Assembly (NCBI GenBank): GCA_025331565.1
Contig: JAFREQ010000030.1
Span: 2,666,001 to 2,730,000 of the forward strand
Length of the DNA stretch: 64,000 nucleotides
DNA from: Holacanthus passer
Taxonomy: Eukaryota; Chordata; Actinopteri; Pomacanthidae
Direction of reading: 5' to 3'
The translations under genes were made by a program, and so were the position numbers. How positions within the stretch are numbered: the first letter of the stretch is position 1; the number at the start of each line of letters is the position of its first letter. The notes beneath the pieces are model-generated. The model saw nothing but the letters and a program-made list of their open reading frames with translations, searched no databases and was not told the origin of the DNA. This document shows positions 10,001 to 21,678 of this stretch, one piece after another.

Positions 10001-13000
10001 GTTTTATGACCGAATATTCACAAACTTAATGATGTTCCCTCCAGTCTCAATTGTTTTTAGTGCTAATTAGCAAATGTTAGCATGCAAACACACTAAAACT
10101 AACTGTTGGTTTTATTCTGCTCTACTGCACGTTTAAAGGCTCACACTGTTTTAATCTGTTTCTCGCAAGTCCTGCAACTTTATGAAAGAGCTAAACTAAA
10201 TCACTGGAATACAACTTTAGCAGACTGTCTGTCTTCTACTCCCTTTACGTCCCTTCCACTGTCTCCCTTCTTCTTCCATCCTACCTGTTCATCATTCTAA
10301 TGGGCCAACTTGTATAGTTTAACCTATTGCCCTGCAGTCACTTGCTTCCCTTTCTTCATTTACCACCAAATTCTAACTTCACTATCGTTTAAACTTGTCT
10401 TCTCTGGCAGTTCTTGCAGAGGGCAGTTATTCCTTCATTTCCCTTCCTTTTCTGTTCATCATTAAAGTTACCTGTTGTTTGGCCTTCTTCTGTACTAGCA
10501 GGGTGGCCTTGCGCAGCTCATCCATCTCTTTGCGGAGCTGCAGGTTCTCCTGTTGCAACTGCAGCCGCTCGTCGCTGACGCCGACACAGTCATCCCGGGC
10601 CGCAGCCAGAGAGCCCTGCAGCCGCCGTACTTCCTCCTGGCACCGTGACAGCTCCTCACTGTAGCTACAAAATGGGCGGACAGATCAAAAAAGGAAGGGG
10701 TGTGAGAGAGAAGAAGAGGACAAATTGTTAAATTAACAATCTGCTGAGTTACACTTACTCCATCTCCATCTTTTTCAGTTTATTCTGGGTGCTCTGCAGA
10801 GTTAGGCTCATGTCATCCTTCATCCTCTCTGCAGTTAGACACCTCTGGTGAAGGGCGTCAATCTTCCTTAGCTCTGGTTCTGCTCTGCCCTCCTTATACA
10901 CCTAAAACATAAACACCACAGGTAGCATTAAAACAATCATTGCCTGAGCTCAATTATAAAACCATGTAATCAAATGCTATCAGAACTCTGGAGCGAGCTT
11001 AAGCAGCGTCTTTCTTGTGGCTTCACGGATACCTTCTCCAGCTCCTCCTCTACAGCCTTTCTCTCCCGCAGGGATCTTTCAATCTGAGACTCTTTATCTG
11101 CACACTCCTAAAGGGAGAACAGGAAAAAATAAAACAAATGAGTAGACAGGTAGAGACTGAAAAAAAGGATTTAGTGTAATGTTGAAAGGAATTTGTCTTT
11201 AATGGGCCAGGCTTACCAGCTGGAGTGCAGACAGCTCCTCGGCCATACGGTGGATTTGAACGTTGCACTGCTTGCGCACATTATCCACCTGTTAGAGATA
11301 AAGTCACACTGTTCCAAAATGGGCAATGACTACTGGGATCTAGGTAGTGCAGTTGCTGTGCATTATGCTGCCTTTATGTAGACAGTAAGTTTAATTAGAC
11401 AAGAAAGAAGGAGTTGCAGACTTAACTTTTGAACGTAAGCTGCTGAGTTAATTCAAAACGTGCGAGTATTCAGACTACTAGTCCACACCACTGAGGCTGG
11501 CATTTTTTGTGTGGAAAGTTTCTTTAGGAATGAGGTGTCAAGCAAGGATTTGCCTTCAATATCAAAGATTTGGGGCAATAGAAAAAGCAGACTGATAAAG
11601 GAAATGGCAAAAATGTGTAAAAAAGCAATGAATGGTTTTGAAATAAAGTAAAATGTATGAGATAATAATAAGGAAACATTCAAGATAAAAATGCAAATAA
11701 AAACCTAGCAGTAACTCTGTTCTGTATTTATTGACTTGGATTCTCAAAGTAATAACTTTAATTTACCATTCTCTATTTCCTAGCTTGAGAAAGCAGAAAA
11801 ATAAGGACAAAGGTCTTTAAGGAAACAGAAGAAAGGATATTGCGACAGCAATGTGAAGAGAAATCTTTGTAATATTCTTATTAGAGTATTGTCTAGTCTT
11901 AGTTTAGTGTTCCATGCTGTCCTTGCGGTCCAATAAAGGCAAGATAACACAATTCTGAAAAGTAAAATGAAATTCTGGTGAATAACCTTTATCTCAAGAT
12001 AGCAGCCTTCGGACAAATCTGTTAACGTAAGCCACCACGTACCCACTAACTCGGAATGTCTCATTAAACTCATTTTCAGTGTCTCATTTCACTTGGGGGG
12101 TGCTGGAGAACTTGGATTTTAAGATGCTGACCATGTAATCTCAATGTCACCGGTTTGGGTCCAGCCCAGGGACCATTGTTGCATCCCTTCTCTCTCTCAT
12201 TTCCCTTATTTCCTGTCACCACTCCACTGTCCATAAAATAAAAAAAAAATGTGATAATGAAAGGTGAAATTTGTTATTTTCAGGCTGTTGCACATCAATG
12301 TAAGGCAATGAAAAGAGTTTGGGCACTGAATTAAGTTGTTTTTCTTAAGCAACAAAACATCTCTTCCTTACAGGCACCCTGTGGAGATTTGACGACTAGA
12401 AGTGCTAGAGCGCAGTGTTTTAAGAGTGGGCCTTGTTTTGTTTGTTCTCCAGCAAAAAAATAATGGACCTTCACTGTTTACATCCATGTTTACTTGTTAG
12501 CACTCTGCGTTGTCCTCATCTTTGTTGGCATGTTTTTACATTTCTTGGCACATTATATCCACCAGCTGTCCATCAGTGAAATAACATGAAACCATAGATA
12601 GGTAGGAAATAGAGGAGAAAAACACTATTCCATAGCGCTACTAGTGATCAAAACTTCACAGGGTACCTTCAAGCTCGTAGTCCGACTAGCCGATAACTCT
12701 GAACGCACCTCAGCCCCTCATGTACGACCATCGTAGAGTTACTTAAGTCCTCAGGTAAGTCTGAGGTCTGACTGGCAACGTAAGCAGTTTTGGGATTAAT
12801 TCTTCATTACACATGCTTATCTCAACACTGAATAGCTTTAAGTGAAGATGAGAGAGAGAGAAGATTAAGGCGGGAAAAAAAAAAAGCCTCACTTTGGCTG
12901 CAATGTTTAACCTCAACCTCCGACATCCGTGAGAAAATTACCTGCAAGGTAAAAAGGCGAAGGCAAGAGAAGGTCCATAATTTACAGAGAGTCCAACACA

Positions 13001-16000
13001 TCAACAGTTACTCTCTAAAATACCATCATTTGTTGAAGGGCAGCCAGAGACTAAGATGACAGCCAGTGCTGCAGTCATACTAGGCTTCATTAACAGGATT
13101 AAACAGTTAAAGGGCTTGATGAAGAAGAGCCATTAATTGAGCATTAATCACCATGTCCCCGACTGAGGTTAGGCAGGGGGAAAGAGCAGCGTGCTTTGCT
13201 TTTGGCTCAGTACATCACTAAAGTTAGAGTTTGCTCTGCCATGTAAGGCTAATTATAAATCAGAAATTCTGTGCTTTCTGTAGTTTTTACAGATATTAAT
13301 TTCTTTGAGAGTTTAAGTATACAGAGTTGGCACCAAGTATCTTGACATCATCCAGTGCTTTTAATGTAATGGTGTGATACATTCAGAAGCTTAAAAGCAG
13401 ATTTTAGCCATAAAGGGAGAAAATTAAATGGAGGGTCTTTAGTTGAATAAGCTGTGATTCTAAGATCTTTTGCAGACTTTTCAGAGCGAGTGCACAGAGT
13501 TTCAGTGCTGTATTGAACTCTGCAGAAACAGCCCAGCAGTTCTTGCTCAGTGAGCCATTCACCTCTTTTCTGGTGCGGACTGCAGCATCCTGGATCAACC
13601 GTTTGATGGCCTCCTTTGTCTTCTCCAGCTCCTCTGCCTTCTGTTTCTCTCTTAACAGGGCCTGAAGGCAGAGAGTAAAGACAGGCACACATTTCAGTGG
13701 GCAAAGGGATGAAGGGATGTGGACACTTGTCAGGAGGATAGTGCAGCTCAACAGACTGAGCAGAGGGCCTTGGCTGGTGAAAGACAAAAAAAAAAAAAAA
13801 AAGGAGAAAGACAGAGTCACCTGGTCCTTCTGCAGTGCAGCCTCCTCGGCCACCTGAACACTCTCTCTGACTTTGGCCAGAGCCTCGTACTTCTCTTCTT
13901 CCAGGGTGGTGCAACGTGCCTGGAGTTCCCCCACCTTTCTCTCCCACACAGTTTGCTCTCTACGAACTGCTTCTGCCTCCTGAGATGCAGCCTTTAGTCT
14001 GGCAATAGAGAAAAAGGTATGAGTACTAGCTGGGGGCAAGACGGGGAACTGCTGCTTGGCTCTCTGTAATTCTGATGTAAAACTCTATGACTTCTCTCTG
14101 AAAGTGGTTAATGCTGTTGGCCCACTTCTATATATTTCAAGTCATTTTGAAAAACAGAAGGTGGTATAATCATGATGTAAAACATGATGAAAGTTCCATG
14201 ATTTTCACCAATGATTGAAATGCTTGAAAGAATGGAAGGCTGATGTGTTCACCTGGCCTCCAGCTGGCTCAAAGCCGCCTGCAGCTGTTGGAGCCGTCTG
14301 TCTGCTGCGTCCTCTCGGCCCTGAGCCTCTGCCACATCTTCCTCCTGAAGACCCCAACACACACACACCTCTCTTCATTAACTGAATTAAAAAATGACAA
14401 ATAATAACAAAGGGTGGCTACGAGAGCACAAAGCGATGCCCAATTGCCAAAACATACAAAACCTGACAAATGTTATATTGATGAAGAAACAGAATCAACT
14501 GATTTGTTCCACAATTTTTTCAGAATTGCTCTGATGTGTGTTCAGGCTAAAGTCTGAATCAACCTTCCCCGGTTCCATTAGGTGGACAACCAATTTCCTT
14601 CGGCAATATACTTTTGATTCATGCATTTTCTTCTCTCACCCGTCTCTGCATCTGGTCCTGAACATTCTGCAGCAATTTGGTCATCTCATCCACTTTGGCT
14701 GTGGCTGTCCTCAGCTCAGCCTTGGCCTGCCTACACCAGGAGAGAAAACAGTAAGATAACATATAGACTAATGTCTGTAAAGAAAATATGAAACGAGCAC
14801 CAGCTGCATGTTAGCTTGGCATGAAGACTGGAAGCAGGGGGAAACATCTAGCCTGGCTCTGTCCAAAGGTAACAAAATCCAGCTACCAGCACCTCTAAAC
14901 CTCACTTTGCTCTTCAGTTAACTTGTGAGCTTTAGAGGTGTTCACAGGGGGATTTTGATACCTTTGAACAGAACAAGGTGAGCTGTTCGCCCCATTTCTT
15001 CAGTCTTTAAGCTCAGCTAACCAGTTGCCGGCTGTAGCTTCATATTTACTATTACAGACATGAGCGTGGTATTGATCTCAACTCTCAGCAAGAAACTGAA
15101 TAAACAGAATTTCCCAAAATGTAGAACTATACCTTAGCAAACAGTATATTCTAAAGCTTAACCACAATTCATATCTAGGTCTTTTCTCACAAAGAAAATA
15201 TCATGCACAGTCCACTGTTTTTCCTCACAGACATATGTTTAACCTGTATTTCCCAACACTGGGTTGAACTCTTTCACATCAAACAAATTACGCATGTGAC
15301 ATCTACTCATTTTCATACAGTAAGTTGAATTACTGCTGCTGGTGCAAAATGTGGTATTATACATGGGTCACTAGCCATGAAGTCCACAATGTATGTGTGA
15401 AATTGTGGGAAAGAGTAACCTCACAGAGCACATTCACAGAGCAAGAGCTCAGGCAGCAGCCATTTTGAATCTCTAAGGTGTTTAGTTACCTGAGCTGGCT
15501 TTGTAGCTCCTCCATCTCTGTGCTCTGCTCTGTCACCGTCTTCAGGAACTGCTGGTTAGTCTGTGTGTGGCAAGAGAGACAAGACTGCCATTTGTGGGGC
15601 ATGACTCCAAACAAACACTTCCAACTTCCTCCTAAAACCAACTTTCTCCTAAAACTTATCTCTCAAAACTTTCTGTGTCCTTTTCGAACAAACCTGGGAG
15701 TCTCTGTCAGACATTCATGGCTACAAAGTCAATCATTCTCACATACAGTGTTTGTATAAGGAGTCAGAGAGGGGAAAGCCCAAGGCTTGCCCTCTCATTA
15801 AAAATGCATCAAAGGGATATAGTATTACACTCTCCTCATGCACTGTATTGTGTACTAAACAAGCACCAGGCATGTGTGTGTGTGTGGTATGTATGTGAAT
15901 AAATTTATGCTGTACACCTTAATCTCCAAGTAAGGTAGAGCCTGAGTCAGATTACTGACTGAGACTAAACAGTTTGACGCCAAGTGTATTTATGTGTGAC

Positions 16001-16015
16001 TGTAGGTGTGTATGT

Positions 16016-16071
<56 letters not shown>

Positions 16072-19000
16072 AGTGTAGAACAGAGTGTTGTGTAAAAAAG
16101 AAAAAGCTAAGATAGTTAGAGGATTACCAAGCAAGCTGACACTCCATTATACAACCAAGACAGTTCTGGCTGACTACCAGGGCGATTTAGAAACTGATTC
16201 ACTTAGTTACAAGATTAATTATTAGAGCAGGTTTAATTTCAGAGAAGTGCACACCATTTCGATCCCATGGCTAATTAGGAGGCAATAATTTAACACGCTT
16301 TTAATTAACCATCACTTACCGATTCCAGTTTCTGATTGGCCACTTGAAGTTTGTGTGTGTGCTGCTGGAACTGAACAAGCTGATCCTGTGATGGAAAAAA
16401 AAGAGGCATTCAATAAAAGTTAACTGCTTGTAATTACCTCACGATTACATCAAGCATCAACTGAGGCCAAACTGCTCTAATTAACCTCATTTCTCTCATA
16501 ACGGCTCCATCTAGTGGTGAAAGGCTGATGTGCTAATAATAGGCTATTAACATGCTGGCTCTGCATGTTAATGCGGGAACACTGAACCTTGAGCTGCTGT
16601 CTCTGAGCGTCGTGGATCTGTCCATCAGAGATAGTCTTCTGGTAGACCTGCTGGAGGCGGTCCAGCTCCTGGGCTGCAGTCTGCCACAGCTCCATGGCCT
16701 GCACCCGCTCCTACACAAATACACAAAAAAACAGACACGTGTTCTAACCATCTCTGCGCATTCAGTAGAGAGATTGATCAAAGACACAGCCTTGTGTAGC
16801 AGCAAGGAAAACAGCTAAAAATTGCTATTTTTATGTTGCAACTTGTTAGCAAGCGAGTGAGTCACCGCTTGATTCAAAAAATTACCAGCATTTTGTTCAG
16901 TTCTGAAAGTGTGCAAAGCTGGCAGGTTCATAGTCTCTGCAGTGCTTGGTGGAGCCACTGGGACCAGCTGTTGTTGTTACTGCTGTCAGTTAAAAGCTCT
17001 AACAAGTGTGCTCAAAAAACCATTACATCTTATTTTCTGTTGCTACATGTAAAATACACAAGATACAACATGTAAATATGACAGTTTGCTTATCTATATA
17101 ACTATAACTTATCAACATTGTTTTTCTCATCTAACTCCGAGAAGACAAGCCACATCCCACAGTGGGAGATTCCGTTAGATGATATCGTGACACAGTATAA
17201 CATATTACATGTACAGTATAAACACATAATTGTTACTGTGGACTTTGTCTGCACAGGCTTAGTCATCACATATGGACACACTGTTTGCAGACCTGCTCAG
17301 ACAGCTGGACCTGCTCTTGGAGGTTTCTGGTGACTGCGTCCTCTTCCAGTGTGCTGCCCTCCACTCCTGAAGTCACGGGCAAGGCATGAAGCTGCTTCTC
17401 GACAGACTCTCTCAGCTCTGCATGCAGCCTGGCAAAGGTGAGGGTTGATATTGAAGGGGTAATTTATAAGAAATAATAAAATTGCTAATAGCTTTTGATT
17501 TGAAATTAAAAATCACACTTTTAATTACAGTCAATCAAGCACGCTTTATTTGGCTGTAATGTAAATGGTCTACAGACCTCGATAATCAGCAACAACCAAT
17601 GGAAAATCAAACTAACAATACTAATCTAGTACTACTCACTGTTAGCTCATTTTTGGTGGGAATCAAAGTTACACAATGTATAAAATGCGAGATATTCTTT
17701 AAGAACATCTCTCATAACAGAAAAGCTGAACTGAATTGATTTGAGTAATTATTGCTTTTGTCGCCTCTTCTGTATCTGTTCTCCATATGTTGACACCAGT
17801 GGAATGTTTTTACCTTTCGTTCTCCTTGACAACCCTCTCCAACTTCACTTTGACATCTGCCATCAGCATCTGTTGATTGTAGATCAAAACTGCATGTTAT
17901 TAATTAGTTAAGACACCTCAATACATTTTAGGGTAACTGCAATCAAAACTAAATCTGGATTTAAACATTCAAAAAGAAACATGAATAAAAAAAGATTTGT
18001 AAAAAATCAGTCTTCTTTGGAGAAAGCCAAAAATGGTACTCATCAAAACAAACCCAGCTCAAGAGATATTAATCACTCTGCTCCAGTTTTTAAAGTTAAT
18101 ATGTGATATTCTTTCTACTCTTCACTTTAGCATATTTCAAGAGCTTAAAATTTATACATCCTATTATTTAGGTTAGATCTAAAGTGTATTTACAATACTT
18201 CTTTACATGAAGTCAAGATATTTAATATGCTTGTGAGTGTATCATTTCATTGATTAAATTGAATGTGTTGAAGTGTTTTTCACCTGGTATTTTTGCAGCT
18301 GTTCAGTCATTTCATCTATGTGGCGATCATACTCTGCTATCAGAGGAGCCATTATACTGGAATGAAAATGAACAATAACGTTATTTGAAATATAAACAAT
18401 TTGCTCTCCAGTGCTCTTGTATCAATAGATGATTGTTTCCCTCATAACTCAGCAACAAGAATGAATGTGTTGACTGTCATTCAAGAGGCTTTTATTGCAC
18501 CTGACCTTCTATCAGAGATCCAGGGCGCAGGAGACTCTGCCCGTCTTGCCTCATCAACCTGATGAATAAGAAAAATGTAAGGGGTGAGGGTTGGCATTAT
18601 GGGGTGTCCAGCTGTATTTAATTTGACCTGATAATACTTTAAACAAAAGAAATCAGATTGCAGAGTTACAGAGAACAAAAAATTTGGGACACTGTGTAAA
18701 ACGTAAATAAAAACAGAATGCAATCAAACAGTTTTTATAGACAAGAGTTTTATGAAGTGTTCCTGAGCCCATGTAGTAATCTCCTTTATACAATCCTGTG
18801 TTTGACAAAGTGTTGAACCTCATACTCAATCATAATACTATCAACAGTTACCAATGAACCTGTTTACCTGTGGAATGTTCCAAACAGGTGTTTTTGGATC
18901 AGTCCACAATTCAATTCAGTATATGTCAAATAGGATTAACAAATTATCACATTCTGTTTTATTTATGTTTTACATAGCAGCCCAACATTTTTAGAATCTG

Positions 19001-20519
19001 GGTTGTATGTATGGTACACCTTGTTCAATAATTTCCTAACAAAGCCAAACGCATACACAGAAGTTGCTTACTGAATATGCCAAATGATGAGCTAAATCTT
19101 CAACAGTTTGTAAAGGTTTTTACAGATGTCTTTGTACCTGAGATGATGTGGATTGAGTGCGGTGGCCATACTGATACTGGCTGAGTGCTGAATTTAACCT
19201 GTGGACTGAAAACAAACACACACACACACACAGTCAGGCACACACTCTCATGGTGCTCCACTATTTAGAGTTGCCAGGTTTCTCTACCAAACTGGGCTAT
19301 TTTGAAAATGCAAATTTTCACAAATGGTGTCCTAGTTTTAAATAGTACCACCCACCAATTAGTTATAGCTAAAGCAGAAAAAGGGCATTGCAAACATCCT
19401 CGACATGCATGTTGACTCTGGAGTTGAGTATCTGGCATTTCAAGGACCGATCCAGCAATGGTTGGCTGTGTTTGCTGGCAGGTACACTTCCAGGGCTGCC
19501 ATAAGTTAGAGCAGTTTTGCTGAGTGCAGTCAAAATTTAGACTAGAGGTTATTTACAGTCCAGAGTTAGTCAGGGTCAAATGTATAAGAAGGCAGCAAAG
19601 ATGATAGGTGGATGAATGGGACACAAAGTCCTGAAAATCATGAGAGGCCCAGGCATGTGTTCATCAAGCCTTTCAGATTAGGGAAATCAGTCCTAACCAA
19701 CCCAAAAATGTGAGTGTGAACATTAGTCCTACTTTTAGGCTGAAGACCAAAAGCATTTTATCAAAAAGATTCCAGATATTTCATGACAGTTTCCTTGGAT
19801 TTGTCACTCTTGTGAATTTCTTGGATAAATCAACACTAGAATATCAACAATTAGCCCTGGACACATAATGTTGTGGCCGATTGGTCAAGGCACATATAAG
19901 CACCATGACAAAGAAATGAAAGCGAACCAACAATCTTGAAAGAATAAAGCACTGAGCTTCTTGTGTTGTCTGAGTGTGCTCAACTGTGCTATCCATTTAA
20001 AAAATTAGATTAACTACCATTTATGTATAGGCCATTATGGGCCTTTTTTGTAATATACTATTAGCCTTCATCAGCACTTGGTACCCCATAATAATCACAT
20101 TTTCAGTATTCATTTAGTTCTGAAGGACAGTCTCAAAATAGTCTCAGCATAATTCCTATGACTGATTCTAAGATTGTGGCTGAAGAATTGCTCTGATGTG
20201 GTGTTTGTTTGTTCTATTGTAAATAATGTATAACACATGATCTGCAGTACAGTGTGTGTTTAAGTGGACATTACATAGTGATGCAGTTACAGTGTCATGG
20301 GGCTCCATTTGAGACTGTCTCATTTATGTTATATGGTCGTGGTGGCTTACAATGAACGTACAGCCTGTTTTTTTTCTCCATTTGAACATTTGGACTAAAC
20401 TATCCTTGAACAGGTTTTGAGCTGGTCAATTTTGATGGACCAGACAGCATGTCAGTGCGTCCTCCCTAGTTTGTCCTTAACTCACCTTGATCACGTAAAA
20501 ACTCAACTTCAGCTTCCAT
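7030..20519 (-). CDS. sclt1: Sodium channel and clathrin linker 1 (SCLT1), complete
   Basis: SCLT1 is a distal-appendage protein of the mother centriole needed for docking and cilium formation; it was also described as linking a voltage-gated sodium channel to clathrin. Twenty-one minus-strand coding exons: 20486-20519, 19138-19205, 18506-18558, 18284-18356, 17814-17869, 17293-17428, 16588-16710, 16320-16385, 15490-15560, 14640-14730, 14253-14344, 13821-13998, 13563-13661, 11217-11288, 11033-11107, 10759-10901, 10472-10664, 8789-8985, 8025-8103, 7212-7307, 7030-7092 (stop). They sum to 2058 nt (685 aa), all phases agree and there is no internal stop. Identity rests on the start MEAEVEFLRDQ, then APLIAEYDRHIDEM, MELWQTAAQELDRLQQVYQK, FLKTVTEQ, EEEKYEALAKVRES and RWKEEAKNLI, which align along the human protein as I remember it. 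The product is almost wholly heptad-rich coiled coil with a short basic tail and no membrane segment. It is divergently paired with the C4orf33 homologue. Confidence 0.95.
8170..8780. other. sclt1 intron 18, no recognisable feature
   Basis: AT-rich intronic sequence between exons 8025-8103 and 8789-8985. I see no gene, RNA gene or clear repeat. Confidence 0.5.
9660..10100 (+). repeat. Interspersed repeat fragment in sclt1 intron 17
   Basis: The block has the phrasing of a repeat common in fish genomes: 'gatgaaactttgtacagaca', 'catggtccccagag', 'ccatgaactttacacac', and an end of 'gtgctaattagcaaatgttagcatgcaaacac'. Two diverged internal sub-units repeat the 'catggtcccc..aggatgaa' theme. Recognition is from memory; the class is not assigned. 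It encodes nothing convincing. Confidence 0.6.
12080..12252 (+). mobile_element. tRNA-derived-type SINE in sclt1 intron 13
   Basis: The sequence passes through a conserved core ending in 'ctctctcatttcccttatttcctgtcaccactccactgtc' followed by an A-rich tail (12237-12250). This layout is typical of common fish SINEs. The 5' tRNA-like head is diverged. It is inserted in the 2.3 kb intron between exons 11217-11288 and 13563-13661. Confidence 0.6.
12253..13560. other. Rest of sclt1 intron 13, no recognisable feature
   Basis: Intronic sequence. An AT-rich segment and a short A-run at about 12879-12889 are present, but I see no exon-like reading frame with splice sites or any RNA gene. Confidence 0.45.
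13786..13802. repeat. Poly-A (plus strand) run in sclt1 intron 12
   Basis: About 17 consecutive A lie 18 bases inside intron 12 from its donor. On the minus strand it reads as poly-T and sits in an intron that is open in the reading frame of exon 12. Confidence 0.9.
14800..14990. repeat. Interspersed repeat fragment in sclt1 intron
   Basis: The phrases 'gcatgaagactggaagcagggggaaacatctagcctggctctgtccaaaggtaacaaaatcc' and 'taccagcacctctaaacctcac' match a repeat I know from fish genomes. Related fragments of the same family occur at 22385-22560 and 26640-26860. Confidence 0.6.
16019..16069. repeat. (GA)n microsatellite, sclt1 intron 8
   Basis: An uninterrupted GA tract of about 50 bases on the plus strand. 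It reads as TC in the sense of the gene, between exons 15490-15560 and 16320-16385. Confidence 0.97.
16819..17290. other. sclt1 intron 6, no recognisable feature
   Basis: Ordinary intronic sequence between two coding exons. I see nothing that I can name. Confidence 0.4.
18672..19015 (+). mobile_element. Non-autonomous TIR DNA transposon (MITE), copy 3, in sclt1 intron 2
   Basis: The left end reads 'aatttgggacactgtgtaaaacgtaaataaaaacagaatgc'. The right end ('cattctgttttatttatgttttacatagcagcccaacatttttagaatctgggttgta') is its near reverse complement, so this copy has long imperfect terminal inverted repeats. It shares internal sequence with 6262-6335 and left-end sequence with 3427-3530. No transposase is encoded. 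The family is widespread in fish as I recall; the superfamily is not assigned. Confidence 0.85.
19216..20480. other. sclt1 intron 1, mostly unremarkable
   Basis: A 1.3 kb first intron. A short CA tract lies at about 19212-19232. I see no further gene or clear repeat. Confidence 0.5.
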
Positions 20520-20533
20520 GATGAAGGTGCAGT

Positions 20534-21613
20534 CTGGATAAAAGCAAAAGCAAGTTAAAAACGATGACCAGTAACGTTACCTCGCAAACTCAACATTAAC
20601 GTCAAAATAGAAGCAGCACAGTCTGACAGTGATCTGACATGTCAACTGTTTTCAAGCTGACGTCTCTCTTCTCTCAAACGTACGCGCATTCAGTTAAGGA
20701 AGTCACGAAGCTGCTTTAAACCAGGTGGTTAGTTTGCGTTACCTGCGGTTACCTGGTGAAGCTAGCGTTAGCTGCTAATCAATCTCAGCTTAGCTTAGCT
20801 AACCTAGCTAACTAAACCTTTTGATCTGATAAACAAATAACCAACTTGCAACACAAAGCATTTTCAGAAAACGGTGAATCTTACGAGTTACAGAAAAAAC
20901 GTATTACTTCACATGTGGTATTTTAAAATGTGAAAATTAAAAAGTGGGATATTAACTTCAATGTTCGGTTCCGCCGTCGGTTTTGAAGCAAACAAATAAC
21001 AACCAATCACAATAAAGATGTGCACCACAGAAGGTGTTCCGTCTGTACAACAGGGAAGTAAAAAGGTTCCGCTCTGTGCCGAGAAGCTTCAGACGGATAT
21101 ATTTTGAAGGATATGTTAATTCAAGAAATCCAATCTTTTAGTTTGGGTTTGGGTTTATATATATGACGTTTTTCAAGTGTAAAGAGATTATGTTTTCAGC
21201 CCGTCATAAAGTAACAAATGTGTTAGTATGACATTTGCTGTACAGCGTTAGCTGCAGCCAACGAGTCATATGATTTGCTTCCAAACTTAGAGTTTGTTTT
21301 TGCTAACATAAGAGAATTTATGTTCTGTTTATGTAACAGGCTCAATTGATGGTCATAGTTTCCCAGAATTGAAATCAAGTCTAATCTGAAACCACCCTGG
21401 ACACCAAGTAAGTTCACTTTGATAATTCCAGGTTTTCCATATCAGGAAGTCAATTTAACTATCTTTAAAAGTTATTGAGTAACAGAACATGAAGCTAATT
21501 TGATAACAAATTGCTTAAAGGGCTGGTCAGGGGGTGTATTAAGACATGAGACAAGCTCAGCTGAAGCACAGTTAAGAGTATTTTAGCCAGTGAGTCTTTG
21601 CAGCTTTGACAAC
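20534..21613. promoter_or_regulatory. Divergent sclt1 / c4orf33-homologue promoter region
   Basis: About 1.1 kb separates the two start codons. A splice acceptor for sclt1 lies just upstream of its ATG (minus strand ...TTATCCAG at 20534-20545), so the sclt1 5' UTR is split and its promoter lies further right. A CCAAT box within 'aacaaccaatcac' lies at about 20999-21011, beside a GC-richer patch at about 20955-21090. Two GTTACCTG half-sites in direct repeat at about 20739-20756 resemble half X-boxes. A shared bidirectional promoter near 20.9-21.1 kb is an inference from layout. Confidence 0.5.
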
Positions 21614-21678
21614 ATGTTGGTGGCTCGTGGAATACAGTTTGTGACACTTATCCACATTCTGCTATGCTGTCAATCTCT
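21614..21678 (+). CDS. Upstream in-frame exon encoding a signal-peptide-like N-terminus
   Basis: The ATG at 21614 has A at -3 and is the first Met after an in-frame TAG at 21584-21586. Sixty-five bases read MLVARGIQFVTLIHILLCCQ-S-L and end at a good donor (CT/GTACGT). A 75 bp intron with a pyrimidine-rich acceptor (atctctttcag) joins in phase to the exon carrying the conserved Met. The segment has a basic residue near the start, a hydrophobic stretch (FVTLIHILLCC) and small or polar residues after it, as in a cleavable signal peptide. Use of this exon is predicted, not shown. Confidence 0.6.

Noticed and set aside
13348..13947. 199-codon minus-strand ORF overlapping sclt1 exons 12 and 13
   Set aside because: A different frame from the verified sclt1 reading, so a shadow.
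13404..14039. A single 211-codon minus-strand ORF
   Set aside because: It is sclt1 exons 12 and 13 read through the open intron between them and then into the next intron. Splice sites and homology define two exons.
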